Source: Polaromonas vacuolata | GTDB lineage: Bacteria; Pseudomonadota; Gammaproteobacteria; Burkholderiales; Burkholderiaceae_C | Assembly (NCBI RefSeq): GCF_012584515.1 | Contig: NZ_CP051461.1 | Span: 2,475,501 to 2,539,500 of the forward strand | Reading direction: 5' to 3' | DNA length: 64,000 bases | Part shown: piece by piece, positions 8,554 to 17,175 of the stretch | Position numbering within the stretch: position 1 is the first letter of the stretch | Layout: each line of letters begins with the position of its first letter | Notes under the pieces: generated by a model | The model's input: only the letters and a program-made list of their open reading frames with translations | Databases searched by the model: none | What the model was told of the DNA's origin: nothing | Translations under genes and position numbers: made by a program

Positions 8554-9309
8554 TCAAGGCATGTATTGCCCGCCATTAATTTCCATCACCTGCCCGGTCA
8601 CATAGCCAGACATTTTTTCTGAGGCAAAGTACAAAAACGCGCCCACGCATTCATCAACCGTGCCCAGCCTGCCCATGGGTATGGTCTGACGCATCGTTTC
8701 CATCTGCGCTGGGGTTGAAAATTTCTCATGAAACGGCGTGACCACCACACCAGGTGAGACCGCGTTAACGCGAATACCTTTGGGCACCAATTCTTTAGCC
8801 AAGCCCTTGGTGGCAGTGCTAACAAAGCCTTTGGAGCCGGCATACATGGCAGCGCCCGGGCCTCCGCCGTGACGTGCGGCAACACTGGTCAAATTGATAA
8901 TGCTGCTGCCAGCCGGCATATGCGGCACAGCGTATTTGGTGCACATCAGCATGGACCTCACATTTAAGCTGATGATGTCGTCGAACACCGCGTCGGTGAT
9001 TTCAGTAATCGGCATGCGCTGCACCAGCGCGCCGGCATTATTAATCAGCACATCGATGCGGCCAAAGCGTTTAACGCTGGCCGCGACCAAGCTTTCGCAC
9101 GCACTGCTGTGGCGCAAATCTGCTTGCTGCACCAAAGCCTGACCGCCTGATGCCTCAATTGCCGCAGCAACTACTAAAGCTGCGTCTTTGCTGCTGTTGT
9201 AATGCACCACTACCTGACAGCCCAAAGCGCCCAAGGCCAGCGCGCAAGCAGCGCCTATGCCAGTAGAGGCACCAGTAATTAAAACCACTTTCGCTTTTAA
9301 GTCGTCCAT
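8554..9309 (-). CDS. SDR family oxidoreductase
   Basis: Short-chain dehydrogenase of 251 residues. Cofactor loop GASTGIG at 13-19, INNAG at 89-93, Asn116, Ser142, Tyr156 and Lys160 form the standard catalytic set, and the end reads GYVTGQVMEINGG. It lies between the keto-deoxy-arabonate dehydratase-like gene (40 bp upstream) and the Ldh-family gene on one strand, so the three probably form an operon under the divergent GntR regulator. In such clusters the SDR often oxidises a sugar or sugar acid; the exact substrate is not evident. Confidence 0.9.
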   Translation of the reverse strand: MDDLKAKVVLITGASTGIGAACALALGALGCQVVVHYNSSKDAALVVAAAIEASGGQALVQQADLRHSSACESLVAASVKRFGRIDVLINNAGALVQRMPITEITDAVFDDIISLNVRSMLMCTKYAVPHMPAGSSIINLTSVAARHGGGPGAAMYAGSKGFVSTATKGLAKELVPKGIRVNAVSPGVVVTPFHEKFSTPAQMETMRQTIPMGRLGTVDECVGAFLYFASEKMSGYVTGQVMEINGGQYMP

Positions 9310-9349
9310 CGCAACAGCCTTTCAGTGCAAAAAATTATGGCGATATGCC

Positions 9350-10279
9350 TTATTTACCCCAACGCAAAACCATAGGGTCGAGTGCCCGCGCAGTCTCTAA
9401 TAAACCGGTACGAACCGCAGGCTGCATATCTGGCCAAGGATGGCGTGCAGCAGGACTGGCGATGATGCCGCCTTCATGCATCAAGACCTTGGCGGTGAGA
9501 ATGCCGCCCTGACGGTTCTCGTAGTTAATCAGTGGCAGCCAACGCTGATAAGCGACCTGCGCATCGGCGCGCCGGCCGGCTACATAAGCATCCACAATCT
9601 GACGTATGCCGTCGGGGTAACCGCCGCCCGTCATAGCGCCAGTTGCACCGGCGTCAAGATCAGGCATTAAGGTAATTGCCTCTTCGCCATCCCAAGGGCC
9701 TTCGACAGCGCTACCACCTAACGCAATCAGTTCACGCAGTTTAGAGGCCGCCCCAGCGGTTTCGATTTTGAAATAAGACAACTGCGCAATTTCTCTGGCC
9801 ATACGGGCCAGAAAAGCAGCTGACAAAACCGTCCCGCTAGCCGGTGCATCTTGAACCATGATGGGAATATCAATCGCATCTGACAAGGCCGCGTAGAACT
9901 CAAATATTTTTGCTTCAGAGACCCGAAACGTCGCGCCGTGATAGGGCGGCATCACCATCACCATAGCCGCACCCAAGTCCTCTGCTTGACGGCAACGGGC
10001 GGCGCAAACGCTGGTAGAGAAATGCGTGGTGGTGACTATGACTGGCACTCGGCTAGCCACATGAAGAAGTATTTCGCGGGTGAGCACTTCGCGCTCAGCG
10101 TCTGAGAGTAAAAACTGCTCCGAGAAATTGGCCAATATGCACAAGCCGTTAGAGCCCGCATCAATCATGAAATCCACACAGCGTTTTTGACCTACCAAAT
10201 CCAGTTCACCGTTAGAGGTGAAGATGGTAGGTACGACTGGGAACACGCCTTTGTAGCGAGCAATAGGTGTCTGGGGCAT
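9350..10279 (-). CDS. DapA/NAL-family lyase, L-2-keto-3-deoxyarabonate dehydratase-like
   Basis: Class I aldolase-fold protein of 309 residues. The Schiff-base lysine is Lys171 in YFKIETAGAA. Features recalled from the Azospirillum L-2-keto-3-deoxyarabonate dehydratase (EC 4.2.1.43) are present: FPVVPTIF at the N-terminus, LCILANFSEQF, MVMPPYHGATFRV, IMVQDAPASGT, and LINYENRQGGILTAKVLM. That enzyme makes 2-oxoglutarate semialdehyde from L-arabinose-derived acid, so pentose-acid catabolism is the best guess. True dihydrodipicolinate synthase is unlikely, given the catabolic context and the altered active-site loop. The assignment is from family memory, not a search. Confidence 0.8.
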   Translation of the reverse strand: MPQTPIARYKGVFPVVPTIFTSNGELDLVGQKRCVDFMIDAGSNGLCILANFSEQFLLSDAEREVLTREILLHVASRVPVIVTTTHFSTSVCAARCRQAEDLGAAMVMVMPPYHGATFRVSEAKIFEFYAALSDAIDIPIMVQDAPASGTVLSAAFLARMAREIAQLSYFKIETAGAASKLRELIALGGSAVEGPWDGEEAITLMPDLDAGATGAMTGGGYPDGIRQIVDAYVAGRRADAQVAYQRWLPLINYENRQGGILTAKVLMHEGGIIASPAARHPWPDMQPAVRTGLLETARALDPMVLRWGK

Positions 10280-10399
10280 GGACTTATCTTCCTAAATAGC
10301 AAGAGAGAAAATCAGCGCTTTTAGAGCCAAGAAAAAAGAAGCATCATCTAGCTTTGGCAACAAATGACTCATGATAGCAGTAGCCATTATTGAGCATGT

Positions 10400-10421
10400 A
10401 CTTTGTTAGCATAAGCAAAGT
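10400..10421. promoter_or_regulatory. Candidate GntR operator
   Basis: Inverted repeat ACTTTG-N10-CAAAGT in the 165-bp divergent region between the dehydratase-like gene and the GntR regulator gene, 24 bp before the regulator start. Its position suits autoregulation. The arms are short, so it is only a candidate. Confidence 0.35.
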
Positions 10422-10444
10422 CATTCAATGCAAAAGTCGATCAA

Positions 10445-11494
10445 ATGAAAAAAATCTCCTCCAAGCCCGGTCCCATTTATGCGGAAATTAGCCATCTGCT
10501 GCGACGCGCCATTAAAAGTGGATTAATCGAAAAAGGCTTGGTGTTAATAGAAGGTCATGTCGCTGAGCTGTTGGGTGCGACGCGCACGCCGGTGCGCCAA
10601 GCCTTGAGCGCACTAAAAAGTGAAGGCCTTATCAGCCGCTTTGATGGACGCGGTTATACCGCTGGCCCAGCAGGATTAACGCCACTCAGGCGGGAACTTG
10701 AAGCCAGCATGCTGGGCATTACCGCCGCGCGCAAACCAGTGCGCAAGCTAACGGGTTGGCAAGCCATTTACGAGACGGTAGAGCGCGATGTCGTTCACCT
10801 ATCCGTATTTGGCGACTACCGCATTAACGAAGTTGAATTAGCCCGCCATTACAGCGTTGGCCGTATGGCCGCACGCGATGTGTTGCTGCGACTCGAGAGG
10901 TTGGGAATTACTGAAAAAGATGAACGCTCACGCTGGAGAGTCACGCCGCTGAACGATAACCGGATCGAGCAACTTTATGAATTGCGCTGGTTATTAGAGC
11001 CCGCCGCTTTGGCCTCAGCAATGACCGCATCAACGGCCACAAAAATACAAAGTCAATTACAAACCAGCCCAGAAAAAGTAGGCTCTAAAGATTCAAAATC
11101 CATGATGGCGAATTTACGAAAAGCCATCCATAGCTATCCTAAAGTTGATCGCCAAGCACTCGATGAACTTGAAAATGATTTACACGTAGACTATTTAGCG
11201 CAATGTCCAAATAAGGAATTACTGCAGAGTCTAGAGCGCACACGTTGCCTGCTAACTTTGGGCAAGCATGTACTGGGAAAATCAGCACCTATGCCGCCGC
11301 TAGATCCATTTCTAGCCGAGCATTTAGCAATTTTCAAAGCCATAGATCAACAAGACAGCTTAAAAGCGCAAGATTTACTCAGAACACATTTAGAAAAATC
11401 GTCTCGAAAAGTATTGTTGCGCGCAGCACATGTGCGGGAAAATTTTTCCAACCCTAAACTTTCATACATAGAGTTGGTTAAAAAGTTGATTTAA
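10445..11494 (+). CDS. GntR family transcriptional regulator with two winged-helix domains
   Basis: DNA-binding regulator of 349 residues. The first GntR winged helix spans about residues 8-75 (IYAEISHLLRRAIKSGLI..., ATRTPVRQALSALKSEGLI). A second, diverged winged helix appears at about 100-170 (YRINEVELARHYSVGRMAARDVLLRLERLGI, then WRVTPLN). A helical FCD/FadR-like ligand domain follows from about residue 175. Most GntR proteins have one winged helix and about 240 residues, which explains the extra length. It is divergent from the dehydratase/SDR/Ldh genes and probably controls them, likely in response to a sugar acid. Confidence 0.85.
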   Translation: MKKISSKPGPIYAEISHLLRRAIKSGLIEKGLVLIEGHVAELLGATRTPVRQALSALKSEGLISRFDGRGYTAGPAGLTPLRRELEASMLGITAARKPVRKLTGWQAIYETVERDVVHLSVFGDYRINEVELARHYSVGRMAARDVLLRLERLGITEKDERSRWRVTPLNDNRIEQLYELRWLLEPAALASAMTASTATKIQSQLQTSPEKVGSKDSKSMMANLRKAIHSYPKVDRQALDELENDLHVDYLAQCPNKELLQSLERTRCLLTLGKHVLGKSAPMPPLDPFLAEHLAIFKAIDQQDSLKAQDLLRTHLEKSSRKVLLRAAHVRENFSNPKLSYIELVKKLI

Positions 11495-11543
11495 AAAATC
11501 ACACTTCGAAGCAATAAGCACTGCGCACAAGCGTCAGAGAAAA

Positions 11544-12089
11544 TTATTCAGCCACTTCTTCTACGCCAGTTTCAAGCGCAAGGAGTTTGACTGCCACTTC
11601 TTTTTTGCCCAGCTTGCGCAAATTAGCAATCGCTGGCAACTGATTAACGCGGGGACGAGTCTTGCCGTCTTCCCACAAATAAATCGCACCGCCAGAGACG
11701 CCAAGAATCTTGCCCATATTCGCAGCCGAAAGACCGAGTCGCTTTCTTTGAGTGGCCAAACCCTTGGCACTAAAACGTACTGTCGAGGATTGATCTTCAA
11801 GCGGTGTTGTAGCGGCTGATTTCACCGCTTTTGCAGTTCTTGCTGCCTTGACTGCTTTTACAGCCTTTGCGACTTTTTTAGGTTTGGTTGACTCATCAGC
11901 TACATCAGTGCCGTCTGTTGACACGCTTTGACGCGACAACAACCGTTCGAGATGGCTTACGCGGCGTTCAAGTTCGACTATGTCAGTGCGGTATTGCACG
12001 CTGATTTTTTTGAGTTCTACGTTTTCAGCGCGAGCTTCTTGACGGGCCACACGAGAAATTTCATTTTTTAAGACTGTTGCGAGATTCAT
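11544..12089 (-). CDS. Coiled-coil and HTH (XRE-type) DNA-binding protein
   Basis: Protein of 181 residues with three parts. Residues about 1-55 are a charged helical region likely to form a coiled coil (RRVSHLERLLSR). Residues about 68-95 are a Lys/Ala/Val-rich linker resembling histone-like or H1-type tails. Residues about 108-165 are an XRE helix-turn-helix (LATQRKRLGLSAANMGKILGVSGGAIYLWEDG). This combination suggests a dimeric nucleoid-associated or regulatory protein. I do not recognise a named family. It is transcribed away from a 1-kb AT-rich non-coding stretch, which it might bind; that is conjecture. Confidence 0.8.
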   Translation of the reverse strand: MNLATVLKNEISRVARQEARAENVELKKISVQYRTDIVELERRVSHLERLLSRQSVSTDGTDVADESTKPKKVAKAVKAVKAARTAKAVKSAATTPLEDQSSTVRFSAKGLATQRKRLGLSAANMGKILGVSGGAIYLWEDGKTRPRVNQLPAIANLRKLGKKEVAVKLLALETGVEEVAE

Positions 12090-13083
12090 AATGCAATTTT
12101 CATGATTAGGTTTTGAATAACTTATTTTGTCACAACAAATATTAAAAATGAGTTCTCAATCTTTAAAGTCAACATGTTTCGTCATAGATTAAAAAAATAT
12201 TTAATTAAAAGAACAATTTATTTAACTAGAAGATACATCTAAAACTTGAGTTTTTAAAACAATTTATATGTACTACTTCTTGTGTCCTAATCATCAAAAA
12301 ATGAAGATAAAACTGCGATTATAAAAATCTAAAAATATACGACGCATTGATAGTTCGACGAAAAATTTGCCAACTGCTTAAAACTCCATCGCTGATAAGT
12401 TAGCGCTTAATTCTGTAGATTTTTTAGTTTCTTGATGATGACTAATTGATTCTTTTTATCAAAATAATTTTTTAAAATGTAATGCAGTTGTAATACTTAT
12501 AAAAAAATTTCAACTAAGTATTAGTGACTAGTAAAAGTAATTTTTATATGAGAAAAATCTGTATTTGAATACATTTCTTTAACCAAATAAACATTTAATT
12601 TTTACACGCCAGATACATAGATAAGCCAAGTGTAGCTAGAGGTAATATTCACCGAATTACTGTAAATTCATCGATAAAGACATTTCTACCTAACGACTAT
12701 TTGATGGGCATCGATCTTTATTGACCACACGCTGCACAGAAATTACAGCCTTCAGCTAATACACGATTTATCCGTATGAACTACAGATTTCAAAAGCTAA
12801 GCTGGCTAAGATTTAGTTGGCATAGCTTGAATCCACAGCACAGAAAGTAGAGCATAAAGGCTACTTATTGATGGACATCAAACATTAACGCCTTATGACC
12901 GTAGGAAAAATGTATTGATTTGCATCTGTTTATTCTCACAATGCTGCTGCCGTTTTTCCTACACACACAAATTAACAAGTGACTTAATATCTTCATACAG
13001 GCAAGTTGTTGAGCGAAGGCCCACACACACAAAAGGGGGATCGAATTCAAGCAGAGCCTGAAACTTTTAACAAGGTGATAAAT
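12090..13083. other. AT-rich intergenic region without a credible gene
   Basis: About 990 bp with no credible coding frame. GC falls to roughly 17% in some 60-base lines (for example 12181-12240 and 12421-12480), far below the flanks, then recovers after about 12600. A perfect 9-bp inverted repeat, TAATACTTA/TAAGTATTA, is at 12491-12499 and 12515-12523. CACACACAAA occurs twice, near 12962 and 13022. I see no tRNA, clear sRNA terminator or ORF. It could hold promoters for both flanking genes, a protein-binding region, or decayed foreign DNA. Confidence 0.7.
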
Positions 13084-13296
13084 ATGAACTCGAAACTTTT
13101 ACTCTCTACGGTAGCAGCCCTCGTCATTGTGTTGAGCGGATGCGCTAATGGTCACCTGACCAACCCACAAATCGGTACAGCTGCGGGCGCAGTAGTCGGT
13201 GGCGTTGTCGGCAATGCAGTCCTTGGTGGACCACTTGGTACGCTAGGTGGTGCAGCTGGTGGCGCACTAATCGGCAACGAGCTCGGCAAGCGATAA
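13084..13296 (+). CDS. Small glycine-zipper lipoprotein
   Basis: Lipoprotein of 70 residues. The start at 13084 has an AAGGTG ribosome site 7-12 bp ahead; the longer frame from 13006 has no signal sequence at its N-terminus. Residues 1-18 are a lipoprotein signal ending in the lipobox LSGC, so Cys19 should be lipidated. Residues about 30-66 are a glycine zipper (GTAAGAVVGGVVGNAVLGG, GGAAGGALIGNELG), as in OsmB/SlyB-type and other Gly-zipper envelope proteins. It probably sits in the outer membrane and may be stress-induced. No partner gene is adjacent. Confidence 0.88.
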   Translation: MNSKLLLSTVAALVIVLSGCANGHLTNPQIGTAAGAVVGGVVGNAVLGGPLGTLGGAAGGALIGNELGKR

Positions 13297-13303
13297 AAGC
13301 ACT

Positions 13304-13424
13304 TTGGCAAAACCTTTGCCAAGGCATAAAAAAAGTTAATTAGTGAAGCGAAAATCGCTTCACTAAGTGCTTAGGCACAGACCCTAAGAAGACGGTTTCT
13401 GAGATTCAGAATACCGTCTTTTTT
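13304..13424 (+). terminator. Triple hairpin ending in a rho-independent terminator
   Basis: Three successive hairpins follow the lipoprotein gene: 13304-13322 (TTGGCAAA/TTTGCCAA), 13341-13365 (TAGTGAAGCG/CGCTTCACTA) and 13389-13420 (AAGACGGT plus TTCTGA paired with TCAGAA plus ACCGTCTT), the last followed by a T run. The last is a good intrinsic terminator and could also serve the convergent DedA gene. Confidence 0.8.
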
Positions 13425-13435
13425 GCGTGTAAAAA

Positions 13436-14104
13436 TTATTCCTTGCTACTTAGCGCTTCAGCCGTTCGTGCATTGCGCCTAGCCTTCCAAGCGCCGAACA
13501 ATATCAATACACCGGGCACGAAAATCATGGCCCAGATAATCTTGTCTAAGTGCGCTTTGACAAAAGGCACGTTACCGAAGAAATATCCCGCGCTCACGAT
13601 GCCACCAACCCAGAGCGCGCCACCTGTCACGTCATAAAAAGTGAATTTACTGCGCGTCATACGCGAGACGCCCGCCACAAAAGGCGCAAAAGTGCGGGCA
13701 AACGGCATAAATCGCGCCGCCACTATGGTGATGCCGCCGTAGCGCTCGTAAAAGCTATGTGCCTGATCAAAAGCTTTTTTATTGAAGAACTTAGAGTCTT
13801 CCCATTGGAAAACCTTGGGCCCAAAATAATGCCCAATCGCATAATTGCATTGGTTGCCCATCACCGCAGCGACAAACAACAAACCCACGGCCAGCGGATA
13901 GCTCATCAAACCTACGCCGCACATCGCACCGACCACAAACAGCAATGAGTCGCCGGGCAAAAAGGGCATGACGACCAGCCCGGTTTCGACAAAAATAATT
14001 AGAAACAGCAAGGCATAAACCCAGGCACCGTAGCTAACGATAAAGGTCTCCAAGTGCTTGTCGACGTGAAGAATGAAGTCCAAAAGATAAGTTACGATTT
14101 CCAT
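13436..14104 (-). CDS. DedA family membrane protein
   Basis: Polytopic inner-membrane protein, 222 residues from the ATG at 14104; the longer frame to 14218 would run into mutL. Family motifs are seen: FVETGLVVMPFLPGDSLLFVVG near residues 45-66, then RYGGITIVAARFMPFARTFAPFVAGVSRM. The Arg-rich amphipathic loops are the conserved core. DedA proteins are linked to membrane homeostasis and polyprenyl-phosphate or phospholipid flipping. It is divergent from mutL with 83 bp between. Confidence 0.92.
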   Translation of the reverse strand: MEIVTYLLDFILHVDKHLETFIVSYGAWVYALLFLIIFVETGLVVMPFLPGDSLLFVVGAMCGVGLMSYPLAVGLLFVAAVMGNQCNYAIGHYFGPKVFQWEDSKFFNKKAFDQAHSFYERYGGITIVAARFMPFARTFAPFVAGVSRMTRSKFTFYDVTGGALWVGGIVSAGYFFGNVPFVKAHLDKIIWAMIFVPGVLILFGAWKARRNARTAEALSSKE

Positions 14105-14187
14105 GGCAGGATTTTGACAGGTCTTGATGACGGGTCTTAGGCAGCAGCGGCTAGGGCGCCACGCGCCAAGCTCTAAAATCAAATGCC

Positions 14188-16161
14188 ATGAGTCAAACAC
14201 CCACAGCCCGCCGCCCAATACGTGACCTGCCCGACGAGCTGATCAGCCAGATTGCTGCCGGCGAAGTGGTTGAACGCCCCGCCTCTGTAGTGCGCGAATT
14301 ACTCGACAATGCGCTGGACGCCGGAGCCAGTCAAATCACGTTGCGCCTTTCAGCCGGCGGTGTGCGTTTGATATTGGTGGAAGACGATGGCCTAGGCATT
14401 CCGCGCGAAGAACTGCCTGTCGCCTTAAGACGCCATGCGACCAGCAAGATTGCCTCGCTGCAAGACCTTGAATCGGTAGGCACCATGGGTTTTAGAGGCG
14501 AGGCGCTGGCCGCCATTAACTCCATCGCCGACATGAGTTTGCTATCCCGCACCGAGAGCGATCCACATGCTTGGCAGCTCGACGGCAGAAGTGGCGAGTT
14601 AAAACCCGCCGCCCGTGCACGCGGCACCAGCGTCGAGGTGCGCGAACTGTTTTACGCCACACCCGCGCGGCGCAAATTTTTAAAGACTGATGCCACCGAA
14701 CTAGCTCACTGCGTAGAAGCCGTGCGGCGCCATGCGCTGGTGCGTCCCGACGTGGGTTTCGCCGTTTGGCACGAGGGCAAATTAGTCGAGCAGTGGCGCG
14801 CCTGCAGTGGCGAGAATGCGCAAGACCAGCGCTTAGCGGATGTGTTGGGTGAAGAATTCATTCGCAAGTCAGTTGCCGTGTATTACGAAAGCGCTGCACT
14901 GCGCGAAGACGGTAGCCCTTCGATAAAAGTCTGGGGCCGAGCCGGTATTGCCGACGCAGCCAGAGCCCGTGCCGACTTACAGTTTGCCTATGTCAACGGC
15001 CGCTATGTGCGCGATAAAGTCATCAGCCACGGCGCACGCAGTGCCTATGACGATGTGCTGCACGGACAACGCCAGCCGGTGTATGCGCTCTACTTAGATG
15101 TGGACCCAGCGCGAGTTGACGTTAACGTGCACCCGACCAAGATTGAAGTGCGTTTTCGAGACAGCCGCGAAGTGCATCAAGCCGTGCGCCATGGGGCTGA
15201 AAACGCACTCGCCCTACCGCGTGCCGCGCTGGCGGAGCTGGGCAGCGAAGCACCGCTTGCGAATACTGCATCGAACTTGTCCTTTGCTGCGCCACTATCG
15301 GTTCAAGAAAACTTAGCCACAGGCCTCTTCGGCAAGCCAGCAGACAACAAGCCCGCCAGCCCCTTGTACCGCGCCCAGCCGGCTATGTATTTCGGTGCAG
15401 AAAAACGCACGGGTCAGCCCGGTTTTGAGGCCATGTGGCCAAGTCGTCCGCCCGTCACGCCGCCAAGTCCAATGGATACTAATGCAGCGAGTGGCTGGAT
15501 AAACGCTTCGAATTCATCAGCAAAAACAGGATCAGGACCCAGTAATTTACCCCCAGGTGAATGGCCGCTAGGCCGCGCCATCGCCCAGTTGCAAGGCATT
15601 TACGTGCTGGCTGAAAACACCCAAGGCTTAGTCGTCATAGACATGCATGCGGCCCATGAGCGCATTGTTTATGAACGTTTAAAAAACCAGATGGCCGATC
15701 TCAAACAGTCGGGTGAGCAAAGCATTCCCAGCCAGCCTTTATTAATCCCCGCAACCTTTGCGGCCACCGCGCAAGAAGTCGCTTGCGCAGAAGCCAATGC
15801 ACAAACCTTGGCCAGCTTGGGACTAGAGATAGTGCCGTTTTCACCCAAAACGCTGGCAGTGCGCGCTGTGCCCAGTTCTCTAGCGGATGGCGATGCGGTT
15901 GAACTCGCGCGCAGCGTGCTGGCTGAGCTGTCGCAGCACGATGCCAGCACAGTCATTGAGCGGGCGCAAAACGAGTTGTTATCCAGCATGGCTTGCCACG
16001 GCGCAGTACGCGCCAACCGAAAACTCACGATTGAAGAAATGAATGCCTTGCTGCGCCAAATGGAAACCACAGAACGATCCGATCAGTGCAACCACGGTCG
16101 GCCCACCTGGCGGCAAATCACGGTTCGCGAGCTCGACAGTTTATTCATGCGCGGCAGGTAA
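14188..16161 (+). CDS. mutL: DNA mismatch repair protein MutL (endonuclease type)
   Basis: Mismatch repair ATPase of 657 residues that links MutS recognition to strand excision. N-terminal GHKL motifs: ELLDNALDAGA, VEDDGLGIP and GFRGEALAAI. The C-terminal domain carries a metal-dependent nicking site: D485-M-H-A-x2-E-x4-E (the usual DQHA motif with Met for Gln) and, at 634-639, CNHGRP (usual CPHGRP), with ACHGAVRA before it. It should therefore nick DNA itself, as in bacteria without MutH. Its middle, about 370-455, is a Pro/Ser-rich linker. miaA follows 24 bp after, the classical mutL-miaA order. Confidence 0.96.
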   Translation: MSQTPTARRPIRDLPDELISQIAAGEVVERPASVVRELLDNALDAGASQITLRLSAGGVRLILVEDDGLGIPREELPVALRRHATSKIASLQDLESVGTMGFRGEALAAINSIADMSLLSRTESDPHAWQLDGRSGELKPAARARGTSVEVRELFYATPARRKFLKTDATELAHCVEAVRRHALVRPDVGFAVWHEGKLVEQWRACSGENAQDQRLADVLGEEFIRKSVAVYYESAALREDGSPSIKVWGRAGIADAARARADLQFAYVNGRYVRDKVISHGARSAYDDVLHGQRQPVYALYLDVDPARVDVNVHPTKIEVRFRDSREVHQAVRHGAENALALPRAALAELGSEAPLANTASNLSFAAPLSVQENLATGLFGKPADNKPASPLYRAQPAMYFGAEKRTGQPGFEAMWPSRPPVTPPSPMDTNAASGWINASNSSAKTGSGPSNLPPGEWPLGRAIAQLQGIYVLAENTQGLVVIDMHAAHERIVYERLKNQMADLKQSGEQSIPSQPLLIPATFAATAQEVACAEANAQTLASLGLEIVPFSPKTLAVRAVPSSLADGDAVELARSVLAELSQHDASTVIERAQNELLSSMACHGAVRANRKLTIEEMNALLRQMETTERSDQCNHGRPTWRQITVRELDSLFMRGR

Positions 16162-16185
16162 GTCAGCGACCACTACGCGCCATAA

Positions 16186-17175
16186 ATGACCCGATTGAAA
16201 AACTCTACCCTCCCCTATCTCGCGCTCGCCGGGCCGACCGCTGCGGGCAAAACTGCCGCCACATTTGCCATCGCCAAGACCTTGCCCGTCGAAATCATCA
16301 GCGTCGATTCAGCCTTGGTCTACACCGGCATGGATATCGGCACGGCGAAACCCACGATAGAAGAATTGGCTTCAGTACCGCACCACCTGATTAATATTCG
16401 TGACCCGTTGCAGGCTTATAGCGCAGCAGAATTCGTCGCCGATGCGAATACCCTGATGGCTGAGATTCACGCACGCGGTAAAACGCCGCTACTGGTTGGC
16501 GGCACCATGCTTTACTTCAAGGCTTTGTTTGAAGGCTTGGACGACATGCCCAAGGCCAACCCAGAGGTGCGCGCAGAAATTGCTAGCCTTGCGCTAGAAA
16601 AAGGCTGGCCGGCTATGCATGCGCAGCTCGCTTTATGTGATCCTGTGACCGCTGCGCGCTTACAGCCGCAAGACTCTCAGCGCATCTCGCGCGCGCTAGA
16701 AGTCTGGACCGTCTCTGGCCAAGCCCTGTCCTCGTTTCACAGCCAGAGCGCAGAAAAAGACAGCGCTGCCAAAGCCGGTGCAGCGCGCTTAATTTCCTTA
16801 GAACCAGATGACAGAAGTTGGCTACACCTACGCATCGCTCAGCGCTTTGAAGCCATGCTGGCGCAAGACTTTATGGCCGAAGTCAAAGCCTTGCGCGCAC
16901 GCGGCGACTTGCACATTGATTTACCGTCTATGCGCTGCGTGGGTTACCGACAAGCGTGGACGGCACTCGATCAGCTAGGTAGCGAGCGACCCTTCTCAAA
17001 CGCTGAATGGAGCGACTTCAAGGACAAAGGCATAGTTGCTACGCGTCAACTCGCCAAGCGCCAAATCACTTGGTTGCGCTCCATGCCAGAGCGCCAAATT
17101 ATTGCCTGCGATAAGCCTGATGCTTTGCAGCGGGTAATCGATTTAACGGCCAAAGCAATGCAGCAACAGACATGA
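16186..17175 (+). CDS. miaA: tRNA dimethylallyltransferase MiaA
   Basis: Transfers a dimethylallyl group to A37 of tRNAs that read codons starting with U; cytoplasmic, 329 residues. The P-loop is GPTAAGKT at about 14-21, followed by the substrate motif [36 protein letters not shown] and [10 protein letters not shown], the RNA and prenyl-donor regions, are also present. It follows mutL closely, and its stop overlaps the start of the next ABC ATPase gene by four bases (ATGA), so mutL, miaA and the ABC genes may be one transcript. Confidence 0.95.
   Translation: MTRLKNSTLPYLALAGPTAAGKTAATFAIAKTLPVEIISVDSALVYTGMDIGTAKPTIEELASVPHHLINIRDPLQAYSAAEFVADANTLMAEIHARGKTPLLVGGTMLYFKALFEGLDDMPKANPEVRAEIASLALEKGWPAMHAQLALCDPVTAARLQPQDSQRISRALEVWTVSGQALSSFHSQSAEKDSAAKAGAARLISLEPDDRSWLHLRIAQRFEAMLAQDFMAEVKALRARGDLHIDLPSMRCVGYRQAWTALDQLGSERPFSNAEWSDFKDKGIVATRQLAKRQITWLRSMPERQIIACDKPDALQRVIDLTAKAMQQQT

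Noticed and set aside
9350..10279. Dihydrodipicolinate synthase for lysine synthesis
   Set aside because: The context is catabolic with a GntR regulator, and the landmark motifs fit keto-deoxy-arabonate dehydratase better.
12601..12960. Replication origin in the AT-rich island
   Set aside because: AT-richness alone is suggestive, but there is no cluster of DnaA boxes and no dnaA, dnaN, rpmH, parA or repA nearby.
12865..13050. 61-residue minus-strand ORF in the AT-rich region
   Set aside because: No ribosome site, no family features, and Cys/Ser/Ile composition of random AT-rich DNA.
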